A stretch of DNA of 64,000 nucleotides from Gammaproteobacteria bacterium (GTDB lineage: Bacteria > Pseudomonadota > Gammaproteobacteria > Ga0077536), in NCBI GenBank assembly GCA_024234975.1, contig JACKNH010000004.1:62001-126000 (forward strand). Direction: 5' to 3'. The translations under genes and the position numbers were made by a program. How positions within the stretch are numbered: position 1 is the first letter of the stretch; every line of letters starts with the position of its first letter. Positions 32,665 through 41,351 of the stretch are shown here, piece by piece. The notes beneath the pieces are model-generated. The model did not search any database and was not told the DNA's origin. It saw only the letters and a list, made by a program, of their open reading frames with translations.

Positions 32665-33821
32665 GCCTGAGTTTCGAGAAATTCACTGACCGCGCCTGCC
32701 AGCTCGCAGGCGCCGACCTGCTCCAGATAATTCGTATCCAGTTCGATCGGCAGCAACGCCGCTTCAGACATGGCCAGCGCCGCACCGATATGCGCGCAGG
32801 TAAGAACGTTCAGTCTGGCGCTGCGCCCGGCCTTTGCCGGCTGGGCATGGAAGGCGACGGCGTCCACCAGGTTCTCCGGCAAGCCCCACAGGCTCAGCAG
32901 ATACGCCGCAACGTCGGTATGTTGAATCGTGGTCAGACCGAGCGCTTCCGCTGGCGTGGTCGGCTGCGCCGCACAGTCTCCAAGATTCGCCAACAGGATC
33001 ACGGCGCCCATCTCGTGCAGCAGACCCGCGGAATAAGCAGCAGAGATACCGGGCTCATCCATTCCCGCAATACGTGCGGCATAGCTGGCCGCACCCGCGA
33101 CGGCGAGGCTGCGGGCCCAGGTGGCTGACAGGTCGATATGGCAGTCCGAGGTGGTGCCGGTGTTGTCGAACAGGTGCAGCCCGAGCACCAGCGCCTTCAA
33201 AGTCTCGGTGCCGAGAAATGCCGCGGCGGTACTGGCCGATGTCACTTTGTTGGGCAAGCCGAAATAAGACGAGTTGACCAGCTGCAACAGCTTGGCCGTC
33301 ATACCCATATCCTGCTCGACAATGCGTCCAACACCGGCAATCGAGCAATGGGGTGAATTGATTTCGTCGGTCAGCGCGACATAAATCTCTGGCAGGCACG
33401 GAATGTTATCGAGGCTCCCGATCAACGCCACCAGATCGGGATCGTCGATGCGCCGGCGAAATCTGATCGTGCGCGCAACCGAGTTGCGCAACATTTCGAT
33501 GTCACATGGCTTGGAAAGAAACTGGTGCGTTACTGCGGTGCTGCAACTGACAGCGTCGCGATCAGTATCGCCAGACAACGCCAGTCGCGCCGTTGCCGGC
33601 CAACGTCGAGCGACGGCATCCAGAAATTCAGTGCCGTTCATGCCGGGCATGCGCATATCCGCGACAACGATATCCGCGGGCGCCTCTTCCAGCAACCGCA
33701 GGCCCGCATCCCCGCTGGAGGCAAAGCGTATGTTCCACTCGTAGCGAAGGGGCCGCAACGTTCTGCGCAGACCATCCAGAATCTTCTGGTCGTCATCGAC
33801 GAACAAGACATCAATGCTCAT
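32661..33821 (-). CDS. response regulator with HDOD output domain
   Basis: A 386-residue protein: REC (residues 1-120, VLFVDDDQ, phosphoacceptor IVVADMRMPGMNG, LSKPCD) and HDOD (about 135-375, with IPCLPEIYVALTDEINSP, the IVEQDMGMTAKLLQLVNSSY core and AGLLHEMGAVILLANL). HDOD domains regulate signalling, often c-di-GMP-related chemotaxis and surface behaviour, by unclear mechanisms; they lack nuclease or phosphodiesterase activity. ATG 33821 is chosen because it starts the REC strand and overlaps the upstream kinase stop by 11 bases. The same strand continues into the HD-GYP-like regulator with a 4-base overlap. Confidence 0.9.
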   Translation of the reverse strand: MSIDVLFVDDDQKILDGLRRTLRPLRYEWNIRFASSGDAGLRLLEEAPADIVVADMRMPGMNGTEFLDAVARRWPATARLALSGDTDRDAVSCSTAVTHQFLSKPCDIEMLRNSVARTIRFRRRIDDPDLVALIGSLDNIPCLPEIYVALTDEINSPHCSIAGVGRIVEQDMGMTAKLLQLVNSSYFGLPNKVTSASTAAAFLGTETLKALVLGLHLFDNTGTTSDCHIDLSATWARSLAVAGAASYAARIAGMDEPGISAAYSAGLLHEMGAVILLANLGDCAAQPTTPAEALGLTTIQHTDVAAYLLSLWGLPENLVDAVAFHAQPAKAGRSARLNVLTCAHIGAALAMSEAALLPIELDTNYLEQVGACELAGAVSEFLETQA

Positions 33822-35481
33822 CGTCGCTCTCCTGTGTTTCGCTGTTGATACCGTTGATCGGAATGCGAATGGTGAATTCGGTGCCGACGTTCTCCTCCAC
33901 CTCGAAATCAATGGTCCCGCCGTGGCCATCGATGATTGTGGTACGCGCCATCGCCAGGCCCTGGCCGGTGCCTTTCCCGACTTCCTTGGTGGTAAAGAAG
34001 GGGTCGAACACCCGCGCTCTGATTTCTGCCGGGATGCCGCCGCCATTGTCGCCAATGCGCACAATCACGTGGTCGCCGTCGCGCTGCGTCCTGACGACAA
34101 TCCGGCCGGTTGAATTATCGCGGTGGCGTTCAGAGATGGCGTGTGCAGCGTTGACGATGAGGTTGAGCACGACTTGCGAAATCATCTGCGGGTAGCAACG
34201 CACCGGCGGCAGCTCCGGGTCGAACTCAAGATCCAGATCGGCGTTGTATTTCCACTCGTTGCGCGAGACCACTGTCGTACTTTCAATGGTCCGGTTGAGG
34301 CTGACAGTCTCCTGCAATTTACTTCCAGGATGTGAGAATTCCTTCATCGCACCGACAATGGTGGTGATTCTCGCGACACCGTCGAGCCCCTCGGAGATTG
34401 CGCGCGGGATCTCCTCCATTACGTAGTCGACATCCGCCGCTTCGCGGGAGGCGCGCAAGGCTTCCACCTGCTCGGCCGGTATGTCGCCGCTTGCTGCATT
34501 GGCCAGTGCCTGGTCAACGACTCGCAGGTAGCTGACAACATCGTCCAGCCCTGTTTCCAGGAAGCGCAGGTTGTCGCCGGTGTACTGCGCCGGTGTGTTG
34601 ATCTCGTGGGCGATACCCGCGGCAAGCTGGCCGATAGATTGCAACTTCGAGTGCAGCTGCAGATCCTGCGCCATTTTCGTTTCTTCCGTGATATCGCGCA
34701 CGGTGCCGGCGTATCGCCGCACGACTCCATCGGCGTCGCGTATCGGGAAACCTTTTTCCCGCAGCGTCTTGCGCACGCCGTTGAATGCGACGAACGGGTA
34801 GTCAGCGGTGAACGGTTCGCCATTGCCTATGGCGTCAGCAAAAAGCTTGTCGGCGGTTCTTCGCTGTTCGTGCAGCGCTTTCAGCTGTGGATTGCGGGCA
34901 TCGGAAAACAATGTTTCGACTTCAACGCCGAAAATCTTCGCCATGGCGACACTCATGTAGATGTATCGCCCTTCGATGGTTCGTACCCACAACATGTCGT
35001 CGATGTTGGCAGCGATTTGGTGGAACAGGTCTTCAGAGGCGTGGAATGCGGCATGCAACAGCGCATGATCGATGCCGGAGGCGCGGACCCGGTTATCCAG
35101 CAACGGGGCAAGATCCTCAATCCGTTCGAGATCGACGACGTGTTCAGGCGCGGCAGCGGCGGGGCGGGTCGATTCCAGCCCGAGAAAGCGGAAGATCGGA
35201 AACTCCGGCCGCACACTCCACACATGATGAATGAGTTCGCTGGAACCTTTGCCCGCGCAGAGCAGACCGGCATCGTAGAACTGATAGCTGCTGACGGCTT
35301 CGAGGAATTCCGGTCTGCTGCGTGTGATGGTGAAGCGCGTGGTGTGCGAAGCCAGCTTGATGGCTTCGTTGAGCGCCTGCGAATCGAAGTCGTCTTCGAT
35401 CAATGCAAGAACGACACGTGTTCGAGACGCCGCTGAATCGAACCCGCCTGGCTGACGCTGCACGGAATCTTGCATGATCAT
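33811..35481 (-). CDS. PAS-containing sensor histidine kinase
   Basis: A 556-residue soluble kinase. Residues about 20-130 resemble a receiver-like or unknown N-terminal domain (VVLALIEDDFDSQALNEAIK) without a convincing phosphoacceptor. A PAS domain follows (about 150-275, AANIDDMLWVRTIEGRYIYM...RYAGTVRDITEE). The kinase part has H-box LAAGIAHEINTPAQYTGDNL, N-box LNLIVNAAHAISE, IGDNGGGIP, FDPFFTTKEVGKGTGQGLAM. The H-box is the NtrB/bacterial chemotaxis-like HisKA type. It leads a three-gene operon whose two regulators (HDOD and degenerate HD-GYP) are its natural targets. There is no membrane segment. Confidence 0.92.
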   Translation of the reverse strand: MIMQDSVQRQPGGFDSAASRTRVVLALIEDDFDSQALNEAIKLASHTTRFTITRSRPEFLEAVSSYQFYDAGLLCAGKGSSELIHHVWSVRPEFPIFRFLGLESTRPAAAAPEHVVDLERIEDLAPLLDNRVRASGIDHALLHAAFHASEDLFHQIAANIDDMLWVRTIEGRYIYMSVAMAKIFGVEVETLFSDARNPQLKALHEQRRTADKLFADAIGNGEPFTADYPFVAFNGVRKTLREKGFPIRDADGVVRRYAGTVRDITEETKMAQDLQLHSKLQSIGQLAAGIAHEINTPAQYTGDNLRFLETGLDDVVSYLRVVDQALANAASGDIPAEQVEALRASREAADVDYVMEEIPRAISEGLDGVARITTIVGAMKEFSHPGSKLQETVSLNRTIESTTVVSRNEWKYNADLDLEFDPELPPVRCYPQMISQVVLNLIVNAAHAISERHRDNSTGRIVVRTQRDGDHVIVRIGDNGGGIPAEIRARVFDPFFTTKEVGKGTGQGLAMARTTIIDGHGGTIDFEVEENVGTEFTIRIPINGINSETQESDDEH

Positions 35482-35670
35482 CGTTGACCACCCGAACGCA
35501 GTTTTCCTGTAGCGGTCTAGCGGCGACGGTTGCTCTGTTATTTACGGCGCAGGCAGGCAATTTACGTTTTGTAACTGCAAACGATGGACGTAAACGTCGG
35601 CAATGTCGATTTCGGCGCTCGGCGGCCGCGAATCGGGTGAGGCGTGCAGTTGAACCAGCGCAACAAGAAA

Positions 35671-35746
35671 TGGTGGGCCGTGTAGGATTCGAACCTACGA
35701 CCAATGGATTAAAAGTCCACTGCTCTACCAGCTGAGCTAACGGCCC
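35671..35746 (-). tRNA. tRNA-Lys (anticodon UUU)
   Basis: A 76-nt tRNA on the minus strand. The acceptor stem GGGCCGT pairs with ACGGCCC and the CCA end is encoded. The D-arm region is AGCTCAGCTGGTAGAGC, the anticodon loop CTTTTAA gives UUU (Lys), and the T-arm has GGTTCGAATCC. It lies in the gap between the kinase and the YeeE/YedE transporter. Confidence 0.98.
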
Positions 35747-35849
35747 GTCGGATATTGCCATGCCCCCTGCGTGTGCAGACGGTGGCGCGGCTTACTGCGG
35801 CGGGCGGATTCTAACGAAGGATCGACGATGATGCCAGTTCCGGCGAAAC

Positions 35850-37028
35850 TCATACTGATTTCAATGCGATCAAAATATCCGTCAATGCATTGCGCGCCGC
35901 TTTACGCCATCGGCCGCCATCTGAGTGCAACGACCACTGGTAGGTAAGGGCGACAGCGAAGGCGCAACCGGCGATCATCGAGAGCACTGCAATCATTGAT
36001 CCCAGGGCCAGGGTGGATATTCCAGTGATGCCCTGACCAATGGAACAGCCCATTGCAGTGACACCCCCTGTGCCGAGCAAAATGCCTGCGGCCACATTGC
36101 GCACAAACAGCCCCGGCCGCAGTTTCAACACCTGTAACCGGCCCCGATACAAGGCGTAGGCCATAGCGCCTGTCAGTGTGCCGATGAGCGTCGACATTCC
36201 GAAAGTGATGTTGGAAATACTCGGCGAACGAAGATAGTTGATGGAATCAGCGAGCGGGCGGATGAATGTCAGCGCCTGTACACCAGTGCCCGGCGGCGAA
36301 GTCAGAGCAAATTCGGCCTCCTGTATCCAGCGTTGGCCCGTGGGGCCGGAGATCAGCCACCAGAGCGCGGTGACCACCACGCCCATGCCGATTCCGGCAA
36401 CGTACAACGCTCGCGACAGGCGAATGCCCTGACTGGCGCGGCCGCGCACGACGAGCCAGAGAATCAACGCCAGAATCACCGCTGTTTCCGCTGGCGTGCG
36501 GGGCATTCCGAAGCCGGCAAGCACCGATGGCAGACGTTGGTCTGTGCTCCCGAGCATGGCCACGTTTACAGTCATGCCATCGAGTAGCGGGCCGATGACC
36601 GCACCGTACCCGCCACGCCAGACCAGCCACCAGGCGGACAACGCTGTCGCCGCCAGCGTGACGGCGCTGTTCAAATCGCCGAGTCCGAGGCGGACGACGT
36701 TACGGCTGACGCAGCCGCCGCCTGCCACCATGCCGGCGCCGAACAACAGGCCACCGACCACACTCCGGCCCCAGTCCAGCGACGCGTCGGCGTAGGGGAT
36801 GCGTGCCGCGGACGCGGCAAAATCCGTGAGCCATGTCAGCAGCATGACACCGACGGCCGCAGTAACCATCGCCCAACGCCACGCGTGCAACCGCCGGCCA
36901 TCGCCGGTGAGCACGAGGTCGGATATCGCGCCCATCGTGCAGAAACCGCTGGCGGCCAGCGCCGCACCGAGGAATACGCACAGGGCAAAGGCGCCGCCGA
37001 GGACGGGGGATGCCGGAGAAAAATCCAT
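35850..37028 (-). CDS. YeeE/YedE family sulfur transporter
   Basis: A 392-residue inner-membrane protein with about ten hydrophobic segments. Conserved cysteine motifs of the YeeE/YedE (TsuA-like) family are present: ASGFCTMGAISD, GAGMVAGGGCVSRN and TAMGCSIGQGITG. In TsuA these Cys line a path for thiosulfate uptake. The carrier pair soxYZ and the exported rhodanese elsewhere in the window make a sulfur-related role plausible. It has no tightly linked neighbour; tRNA-Lys is downstream. Confidence 0.9.
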   Translation of the reverse strand: MDFSPASPVLGGAFALCVFLGAALAASGFCTMGAISDLVLTGDGRRLHAWRWAMVTAAVGVMLLTWLTDFAASAARIPYADASLDWGRSVVGGLLFGAGMVAGGGCVSRNVVRLGLGDLNSAVTLAATALSAWWLVWRGGYGAVIGPLLDGMTVNVAMLGSTDQRLPSVLAGFGMPRTPAETAVILALILWLVVRGRASQGIRLSRALYVAGIGMGVVVTALWWLISGPTGQRWIQEAEFALTSPPGTGVQALTFIRPLADSINYLRSPSISNITFGMSTLIGTLTGAMAYALYRGRLQVLKLRPGLFVRNVAAGILLGTGGVTAMGCSIGQGITGISTLALGSMIAVLSMIAGCAFAVALTYQWSLHSDGGRWRKAARNALTDILIALKSV

Positions 37029-37151
37029 TCGGGCATTGTAGGTTGCGGGCGATTGGGCGGAAATCCGCCCGGAATGCTTGAAAATCGCGCTGAAATCCCC
37101 ATCATGCCGGCTCTGATTTCGCGCCGGAACGAATTTTCAAGGGAACAGGCA

Positions 37152-37484
37152 ATGCCGATTTACGAGTACGAATGCGACAAATGCGGGCACAAGTTCGAAT
37201 TATTGGTGAAGATTTCCGACCCGCCCCCCGAGCATTGTCCCGAGTGCAACGCCCCGGCGCCGCGTAAGCTCATCTCCCGTGCCGGGTTTCAGCTCAAGGG
37301 TACCGGCTGGTATGTCACCGATTTTCGCGACAACGCCAAGAGCAAGAACACCGGTTCTGCGGGCAGTGGCGGCGACGCCAAGCCGGCGGCCTCGACGACT
37401 AGCGACAGCAGCAGCACCAGCACAGCCGATTCCGGGTCCAGCGGCAGCGGTTCAAGCAGCAGCGGTACTCCCGGCTCGGACTGA
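37152..37484 (+). CDS. FmdB-type zinc ribbon protein
   Basis: A 110-residue protein with the FmdB zinc ribbon: MPIYEYECDKCGHKFELL with CxxC and HCPECNAPAP with a second CxxC, followed by KLISRAGFQLKGTGWYVTDF, the usual conserved block. The tail (about 45 residues) is Ser/Thr/Gly/Asp-rich (SGSGSSSSGTPGSD) and likely disordered; this is longer than usual. Members often sit just before aspS, as here (115 bases upstream). Function is unknown. The frame is open further upstream, but ATG 37152 begins the family motif. Confidence 0.9.
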   Translation: MPIYEYECDKCGHKFELLVKISDPPPEHCPECNAPAPRKLISRAGFQLKGTGWYVTDFRDNAKSKNTGSAGSGGDAKPAASTTSDSSSTSTADSGSSGSGSSSSGTPGSD

Positions 37485-37598
37485 TTTTCGAGCCCTCTGG
37501 TGCGCCGTGACCTATGTTGCGGCGCTACCCCGCACCCCGTATCATTCCGCCCTCTTTGCCGGCCTCAACAGCTATCCGGCGCAAGTTGCGGGAGACCC

Positions 37599-39389
37599 AT
37601 GCGTACACATTATTGCGGTCAGGTGACCGAAGCCCTGATATCCAGCGAAGTCACGGTCTGCGGTTGGGTGCATCACCGTCGCGATCACGGCGGCGTCATC
37701 TTCATTGATCTGCGCGACCGCGAAGGTGTGCTGCAAGTCGTCTTCGACCCCGATACGGCCGAGGCCTTTGCCCGTGCCGAGCGCGTCCGCTCGGAGTATG
37801 TGCTGCGGGTGACCGGGCGCGTGCGCGCACGCCCCGCGGGCACGGTGAACCCTGACCTGCCGACCGGCCAGATTGAAGTGCTCGGACATGAACTCGAAAT
37901 CCTGAACGCCGCGGAAACCCCGCCATTTCAGCTCGACGATGAGCACGTGCACGAGGACGTGCGCTTGCGCCACCGGGTGGTGGACCTGCGTCGCCCGGTC
38001 ATGCAGCGCAACCTGTTGCTGCGGGCGAAGGTCGCCAGTGCCGCGCGCCGTTTTCTCGATGAGAATGGCTTCGTCGAAATCGAAACACCGATGCTGACCA
38101 AGGCGACGCCGGAAGGCGCGCGCGATTACCTGGTGCCGTCCCGTACCCATCCCGGCAAGTTCTTCGCCCTGCCGCAGTCGCCGCAGCTGTTCAAGCAGCT
38201 GCTGATGGTGGCCGGATTTGACCGCTACTATCAGATCGTTCGTTGTTTCCGTGACGAGGATTTACGCGCGGACAGGCAGCCTGAATTCACCCAGATCGAT
38301 ATCGAGACTTCCTTCATGGGCGCGGACGATGTCCGTGGCCTGATGGAGCATCTCGTGCGCACCATGTTCAGCCAGGCCATCAATGTCGAACTGCCGTCAG
38401 CGTTCCCGGTACTGACCTACGCGGACGCCATGCGCCGATTCGGATCTGACAAGCCTGACCTGCGGGTCAAGCTGGAATTGACTGAGCTGACCGACGTGAT
38501 GGGCGATGTCGATTTCAAGGTGTTCAAAGGCGCCACGGAGCTGAAGGATGGCCGTGTCGCCGCACTGCGTGTGCCGCACGGCGGTGAGTTGCCGCGCTCG
38601 GAAATCGATGGTTATACCGATTTCGTGAAGATTTATGGCGCCAAGGGCCTGGCGTATATCAAGGTCAACGATCTGGGCGCCGGCCGCGACGGTTTGCAGA
38701 GCCCGATCGTCAAGAATCTGCACGACGCGGCGCTGAAGGAAATCCTCGCGCGCACCGGCGCGCAGAATGGTGATGTCATCTTCTTCGGCGCCGATCGCGG
38801 CAAGATCGTCAATGACGCGCTGGGTGCTCTGCGGACGAAGATCGGCCACAGCGAGTTCGCCCGCAAGCACGGCCTGATGGAAGATGGCTGGAAGCCGGTA
38901 TGGGTGGTCGATTTCCCGATGTTCGAATACGACGAGGACGCCGACCGTTATGCCGCCGCCCACCACCCTTTCACCAGTCCGATGGACGAACACCTGGCGT
39001 TGCTGACGACCGACCCGGGGCAGTGCCTTGCCAAGGCCTACGACCTCGCCTTGAACGGTTGGGAAATCGGTGGTGGCTCGGTGCGTATCCATCGCGCCGA
39101 CATCCAGCAGCAGGTGTTCAATGCGCTGCGCATCGGTGAGGAGGAGGCACAGCAGAAATTCGGTTTCCTGCTTGACGCCCTCAAATATGGCGCACCCCCC
39201 CACGCGGGCATCGCCTTCGGCCTCGACCGTATCGCTACCCTGATGACCGGTGCCGGTTCGATTCGCGACGTCATCGCTTTCCCCAAGACGCAGACCGCGG
39301 CCTGCCCGCTGACCGAGGCGCCGGCCGAAGTCTCCGAGGCCCAGATGCGCGAGTTGAGCCTGCGGCCACGCAAACCGGCCAACGCCTGA
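37599..39389 (+). CDS. aspS: aspartate-tRNA ligase
   Basis: A 596-residue class II aminoacyl-tRNA synthetase that charges tRNA-Asp. An N-terminal OB anticodon-binding domain (about residues 1-110) opens MRTHYCGQVTEALI; class II motif 1 lies near FLDENGFVEIETP, motif 2 is RCFRDEDLRADRQPEFTQID, the GAD insertion follows around residues 290-410, and motif 3 is HAGIAFGLDRIATLM. The start ATG 37599 has GGAGA 5 bases upstream; an upstream in-frame ATG at 37500 would add 33 unusual residues. Its stop codon lies in the loop of a hairpin. Confidence 0.98.
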   Translation: MRTHYCGQVTEALISSEVTVCGWVHHRRDHGGVIFIDLRDREGVLQVVFDPDTAEAFARAERVRSEYVLRVTGRVRARPAGTVNPDLPTGQIEVLGHELEILNAAETPPFQLDDEHVHEDVRLRHRVVDLRRPVMQRNLLLRAKVASAARRFLDENGFVEIETPMLTKATPEGARDYLVPSRTHPGKFFALPQSPQLFKQLLMVAGFDRYYQIVRCFRDEDLRADRQPEFTQIDIETSFMGADDVRGLMEHLVRTMFSQAINVELPSAFPVLTYADAMRRFGSDKPDLRVKLELTELTDVMGDVDFKVFKGATELKDGRVAALRVPHGGELPRSEIDGYTDFVKIYGAKGLAYIKVNDLGAGRDGLQSPIVKNLHDAALKEILARTGAQNGDVIFFGADRGKIVNDALGALRTKIGHSEFARKHGLMEDGWKPVWVVDFPMFEYDEDADRYAAAHHPFTSPMDEHLALLTTDPGQCLAKAYDLALNGWEIGGGSVRIHRADIQQQVFNALRIGEEEAQQKFGFLLDALKYGAPPHAGIAFGLDRIATLMTGAGSIRDVIAFPKTQTAACPLTEAPAEVSEAQMRELSLRPRKPANA

Positions 39390-39399
39390 GGCGTTGGTC
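39377..39399. other. hairpin with the aspS stop codon in its loop
   Basis: CCAACGCC (39379-39386) and GGCGTTGG (39390-39397) form an 8-bp stem, extendable by two pairs, whose 3-base loop is exactly the aspS TGA stop. No T tract follows. It may help ribosome release or mRNA end formation, or be chance. Confidence 0.55.
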
Positions 39400-39409
39400 C
39401 GGTTGCATC

Positions 39410-39450
39410 AGTGTTGATGTGACACTAAAGTAAGTGTCGTTCAGACACTT
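39410..39450. promoter_or_regulatory. two candidate NrtR operators
   Basis: Site 1, AGTGTTGATGTGACACT (39410-39426), has arms AGTGT/ACACT. Site 2 is a perfect palindrome: AAGTGTC (39432-39438) and GACACTT (39444-39450) with a 5-base spacer. GTGTC...GACAC is the known core of NrtR-binding sites. They lie 20-60 bases upstream of the NrtR-like gene and before nadA, so autoregulation plus control of NAD synthesis is likely. Confidence 0.8.
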
Positions 39451-39467
39451 GCAGGTATCAGCGCCTC

Positions 39468-40127
39468 GTGCCAATCCCCACGCCCGCGATGGTTACCACG
39501 GATTGTGCGGTTTTCCGAGTAAGTGAGCACAAACTCGAGGTGCTTCTGATCGCTCGCGCGAACGCACCGTTCGCCGGCTGCTGGGCGCTACCCGGTGGCT
39601 TCCTGGAACCGGATGAAACCTTGGCCGAGTGCGCCGCGCGTGAGCTGGTCGAGGAGACCGGTGTAGTTCCGGACTACCTGGAACAACTGGCTAGCTATGG
39701 TGATCCAGGCCGCGATCCACGGGGTCGCACGGTGACCATCGCCTATCTGGGCTTGAAGTCGGATACGGCGCAATCGCTGGCCGCCGCTGATGATGCCGCG
39801 GACGCACGGTGGTTTGCGGTCAGCTCGCTGCCCTCGCTGGCTTTCGACCACGCACGCATCATTGCCGATGCGCTCACCCGGCTGCGCGCAAAACTGTCGT
39901 ATTCTTCCATCGCTCTGAAGCTGTTGCCGGCCGAGTTTCCGCTCAGTGCCCTGCAGAATGTCTGCGAGGCCATCCTTGGTCACCCGCTGGACAAACGGAA
40001 CTTCCGTAAACAGATCCTTGGCCTTGGCGTGGTCGAGGACACAGGGCGTCGGCAACGGCTGGGTCAGCACCGGCCGGCCATGTTATATCGAGCCGCAACG
40101 ACCCGCGGCATACAGATTTTTCGCTGA
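39468..40127 (+). CDS. nrtR: NrtR-type Nudix transcriptional regulator
   Basis: A 219-residue protein with a Nudix domain (residues about 10-135, GGFLEPDETLAECAARELVEET being the Nudix box region) and a C-terminal winged-helix (FPLSALQNVCEAILGHPLD, NFRKQILGLGVVEDTG) as in NrtR, the ADP-ribose-responsive repressor of NAD biosynthesis genes. Adjacent nadA and the GTGTC/GACAC palindromes upstream support this. GTG 39468 or ATG 39489 may be the start. Nudix-box glutamates of REL-EET are present, so it may still hydrolyse a nucleotide. Confidence 0.88.
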   Translation: MPIPTPAMVTTDCAVFRVSEHKLEVLLIARANAPFAGCWALPGGFLEPDETLAECAARELVEETGVVPDYLEQLASYGDPGRDPRGRTVTIAYLGLKSDTAQSLAAADDAADARWFAVSSLPSLAFDHARIIADALTRLRAKLSYSSIALKLLPAEFPLSALQNVCEAILGHPLDKRNFRKQILGLGVVEDTGRRQRLGQHRPAMLYRAATTRGIQIFR

Positions 40128-40161
40128 CGGACTCACCGTCCACCCGAAGGAGCCACGCATA

Positions 40162-41238
40162 ATGACGACCCAAAGTGCCCCGCTTGCCGACGTTGAACTG
40201 CCACCGTTTGATGTCCCGCCCACCGTCGAAGTCAGTGTGGACGCTGACCGGCGCGCCGCGCTGCGCGAGGAGATCAAGGCGTTACTCAAGCAGCGGGATG
40301 CCGTCCTGGTCGCGCATTACTACACTGACGCCGACATCCAGCGCCTGGCGGACGAGACCGGCGGTTACGTGTCGGATTCACTGGACATGGCGCGTTTCGG
40401 TCACGAACACCCAGCCTCCACCCTGATTGTCGCCGGCGTCCGCTTCATGGGCGAGACCGCCAAGATCCTGAACCCGGAGAAACGCGTTCTGATGCCGGAC
40501 CTGCATGCCGAGTGCTCGCTGGATCTGGGATGCCCGGCGGACAAGTTCGCCGAGTTCTGCGACCAGCACCCCGATCGCACAGTAGTGGTCTACGCCAACA
40601 CCAGCGCCGCGGTCAAAGCGCGCGCGGATTGGATGGTGACCTCGAGCAGCGCGGTGGAAGTCATCAACGAACTGAAGGCCAAGGGTGAAAAGATACTCTG
40701 GGCGCCGGATCGCTACCTCGGGCGCTACGTCCAGGAACAGACCGGCGCCGACATGCTGCTATGGAACGGCGCCTGCGTCGTCCACGAGGAATTCAAAGGC
40801 GAAGAGCTGCGCGACCTGAAGGCGGCCCATCCGCATGCGCGGGTGCTGGTGCATCCGGAGTCGCCGCCATCGGTCATCGAACTGGCGGACTACGTGGGTT
40901 CCACGACCGGCATCATCAAAGCCGCCCGGGAAGCCACCGTCGATGAACTGATCGTCGCCACCGATCGCGGCATCTTCCACAAGATTCGCGAAGCCGCCCC
41001 TGGCAAGACCTTGATTGAGGCGCCCACGGCGGGCCAGGGAGCGACCTGTCGCAGCTGTGCGCACTGCCCGTGGATGGCCATGAATTCGCTCGAGAAAGTT
41101 CGCAACACGTTGCGTGACATGAGCAACGAGATCCATGTCGATGCTCAAATCGGTAGAAAAGCCGTGGTATCCATCAAGCGGTTGCTGGATTTCGCCGCCG
41201 CCCGTAAGCAGCAGATTTACGGGGCCAACGACGCGTAA
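40162..41238 (+). CDS. nadA: quinolinate synthase
   Basis: A 358-residue 4Fe-4S enzyme that makes quinolinate from iminoaspartate and dihydroxyacetone phosphate in de novo NAD synthesis. Family marks are VLVAHYYTDADIQRLAD, the first cluster Cys in AECSLDLGCPAD (C118), a second in LLWNGACVVHEEF, and the third among GATCRSCAHCPWMAMNS. GAAGGAGCC precedes ATG 40162, 34 bases after nrtR. Its expression is probably repressed by NrtR via the operators 720 bases upstream and by the nrtR leader. Confidence 0.97.
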   Translation: MTTQSAPLADVELPPFDVPPTVEVSVDADRRAALREEIKALLKQRDAVLVAHYYTDADIQRLADETGGYVSDSLDMARFGHEHPASTLIVAGVRFMGETAKILNPEKRVLMPDLHAECSLDLGCPADKFAEFCDQHPDRTVVVYANTSAAVKARADWMVTSSSAVEVINELKAKGEKILWAPDRYLGRYVQEQTGADMLLWNGACVVHEEFKGEELRDLKAAHPHARVLVHPESPPSVIELADYVGSTTGIIKAAREATVDELIVATDRGIFHKIREAAPGKTLIEAPTAGQGATCRSCAHCPWMAMNSLEKVRNTLRDMSNEIHVDAQIGRKAVVSIKRLLDFAAARKQQIYGANDA

Positions 41239-41351
41239 TCCGCCGCAAGCCCCGGTGTATTGACCGGGCAAATTTGCGACAATGCGCCGCGATTTGGCGG
41301 CATCAGCCGCAGCTATAACGCATAGATTGGAATTGCAGAGAGACCCTCGAC

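Noticed and set aside
31453..32670. 405-codon plus-strand frame opposite the REC/HD-GYP-like gene
   Set aside because: The minus-strand gene has an intact receiver domain and is overlapped by its operon partners; the plus frame has no domain.
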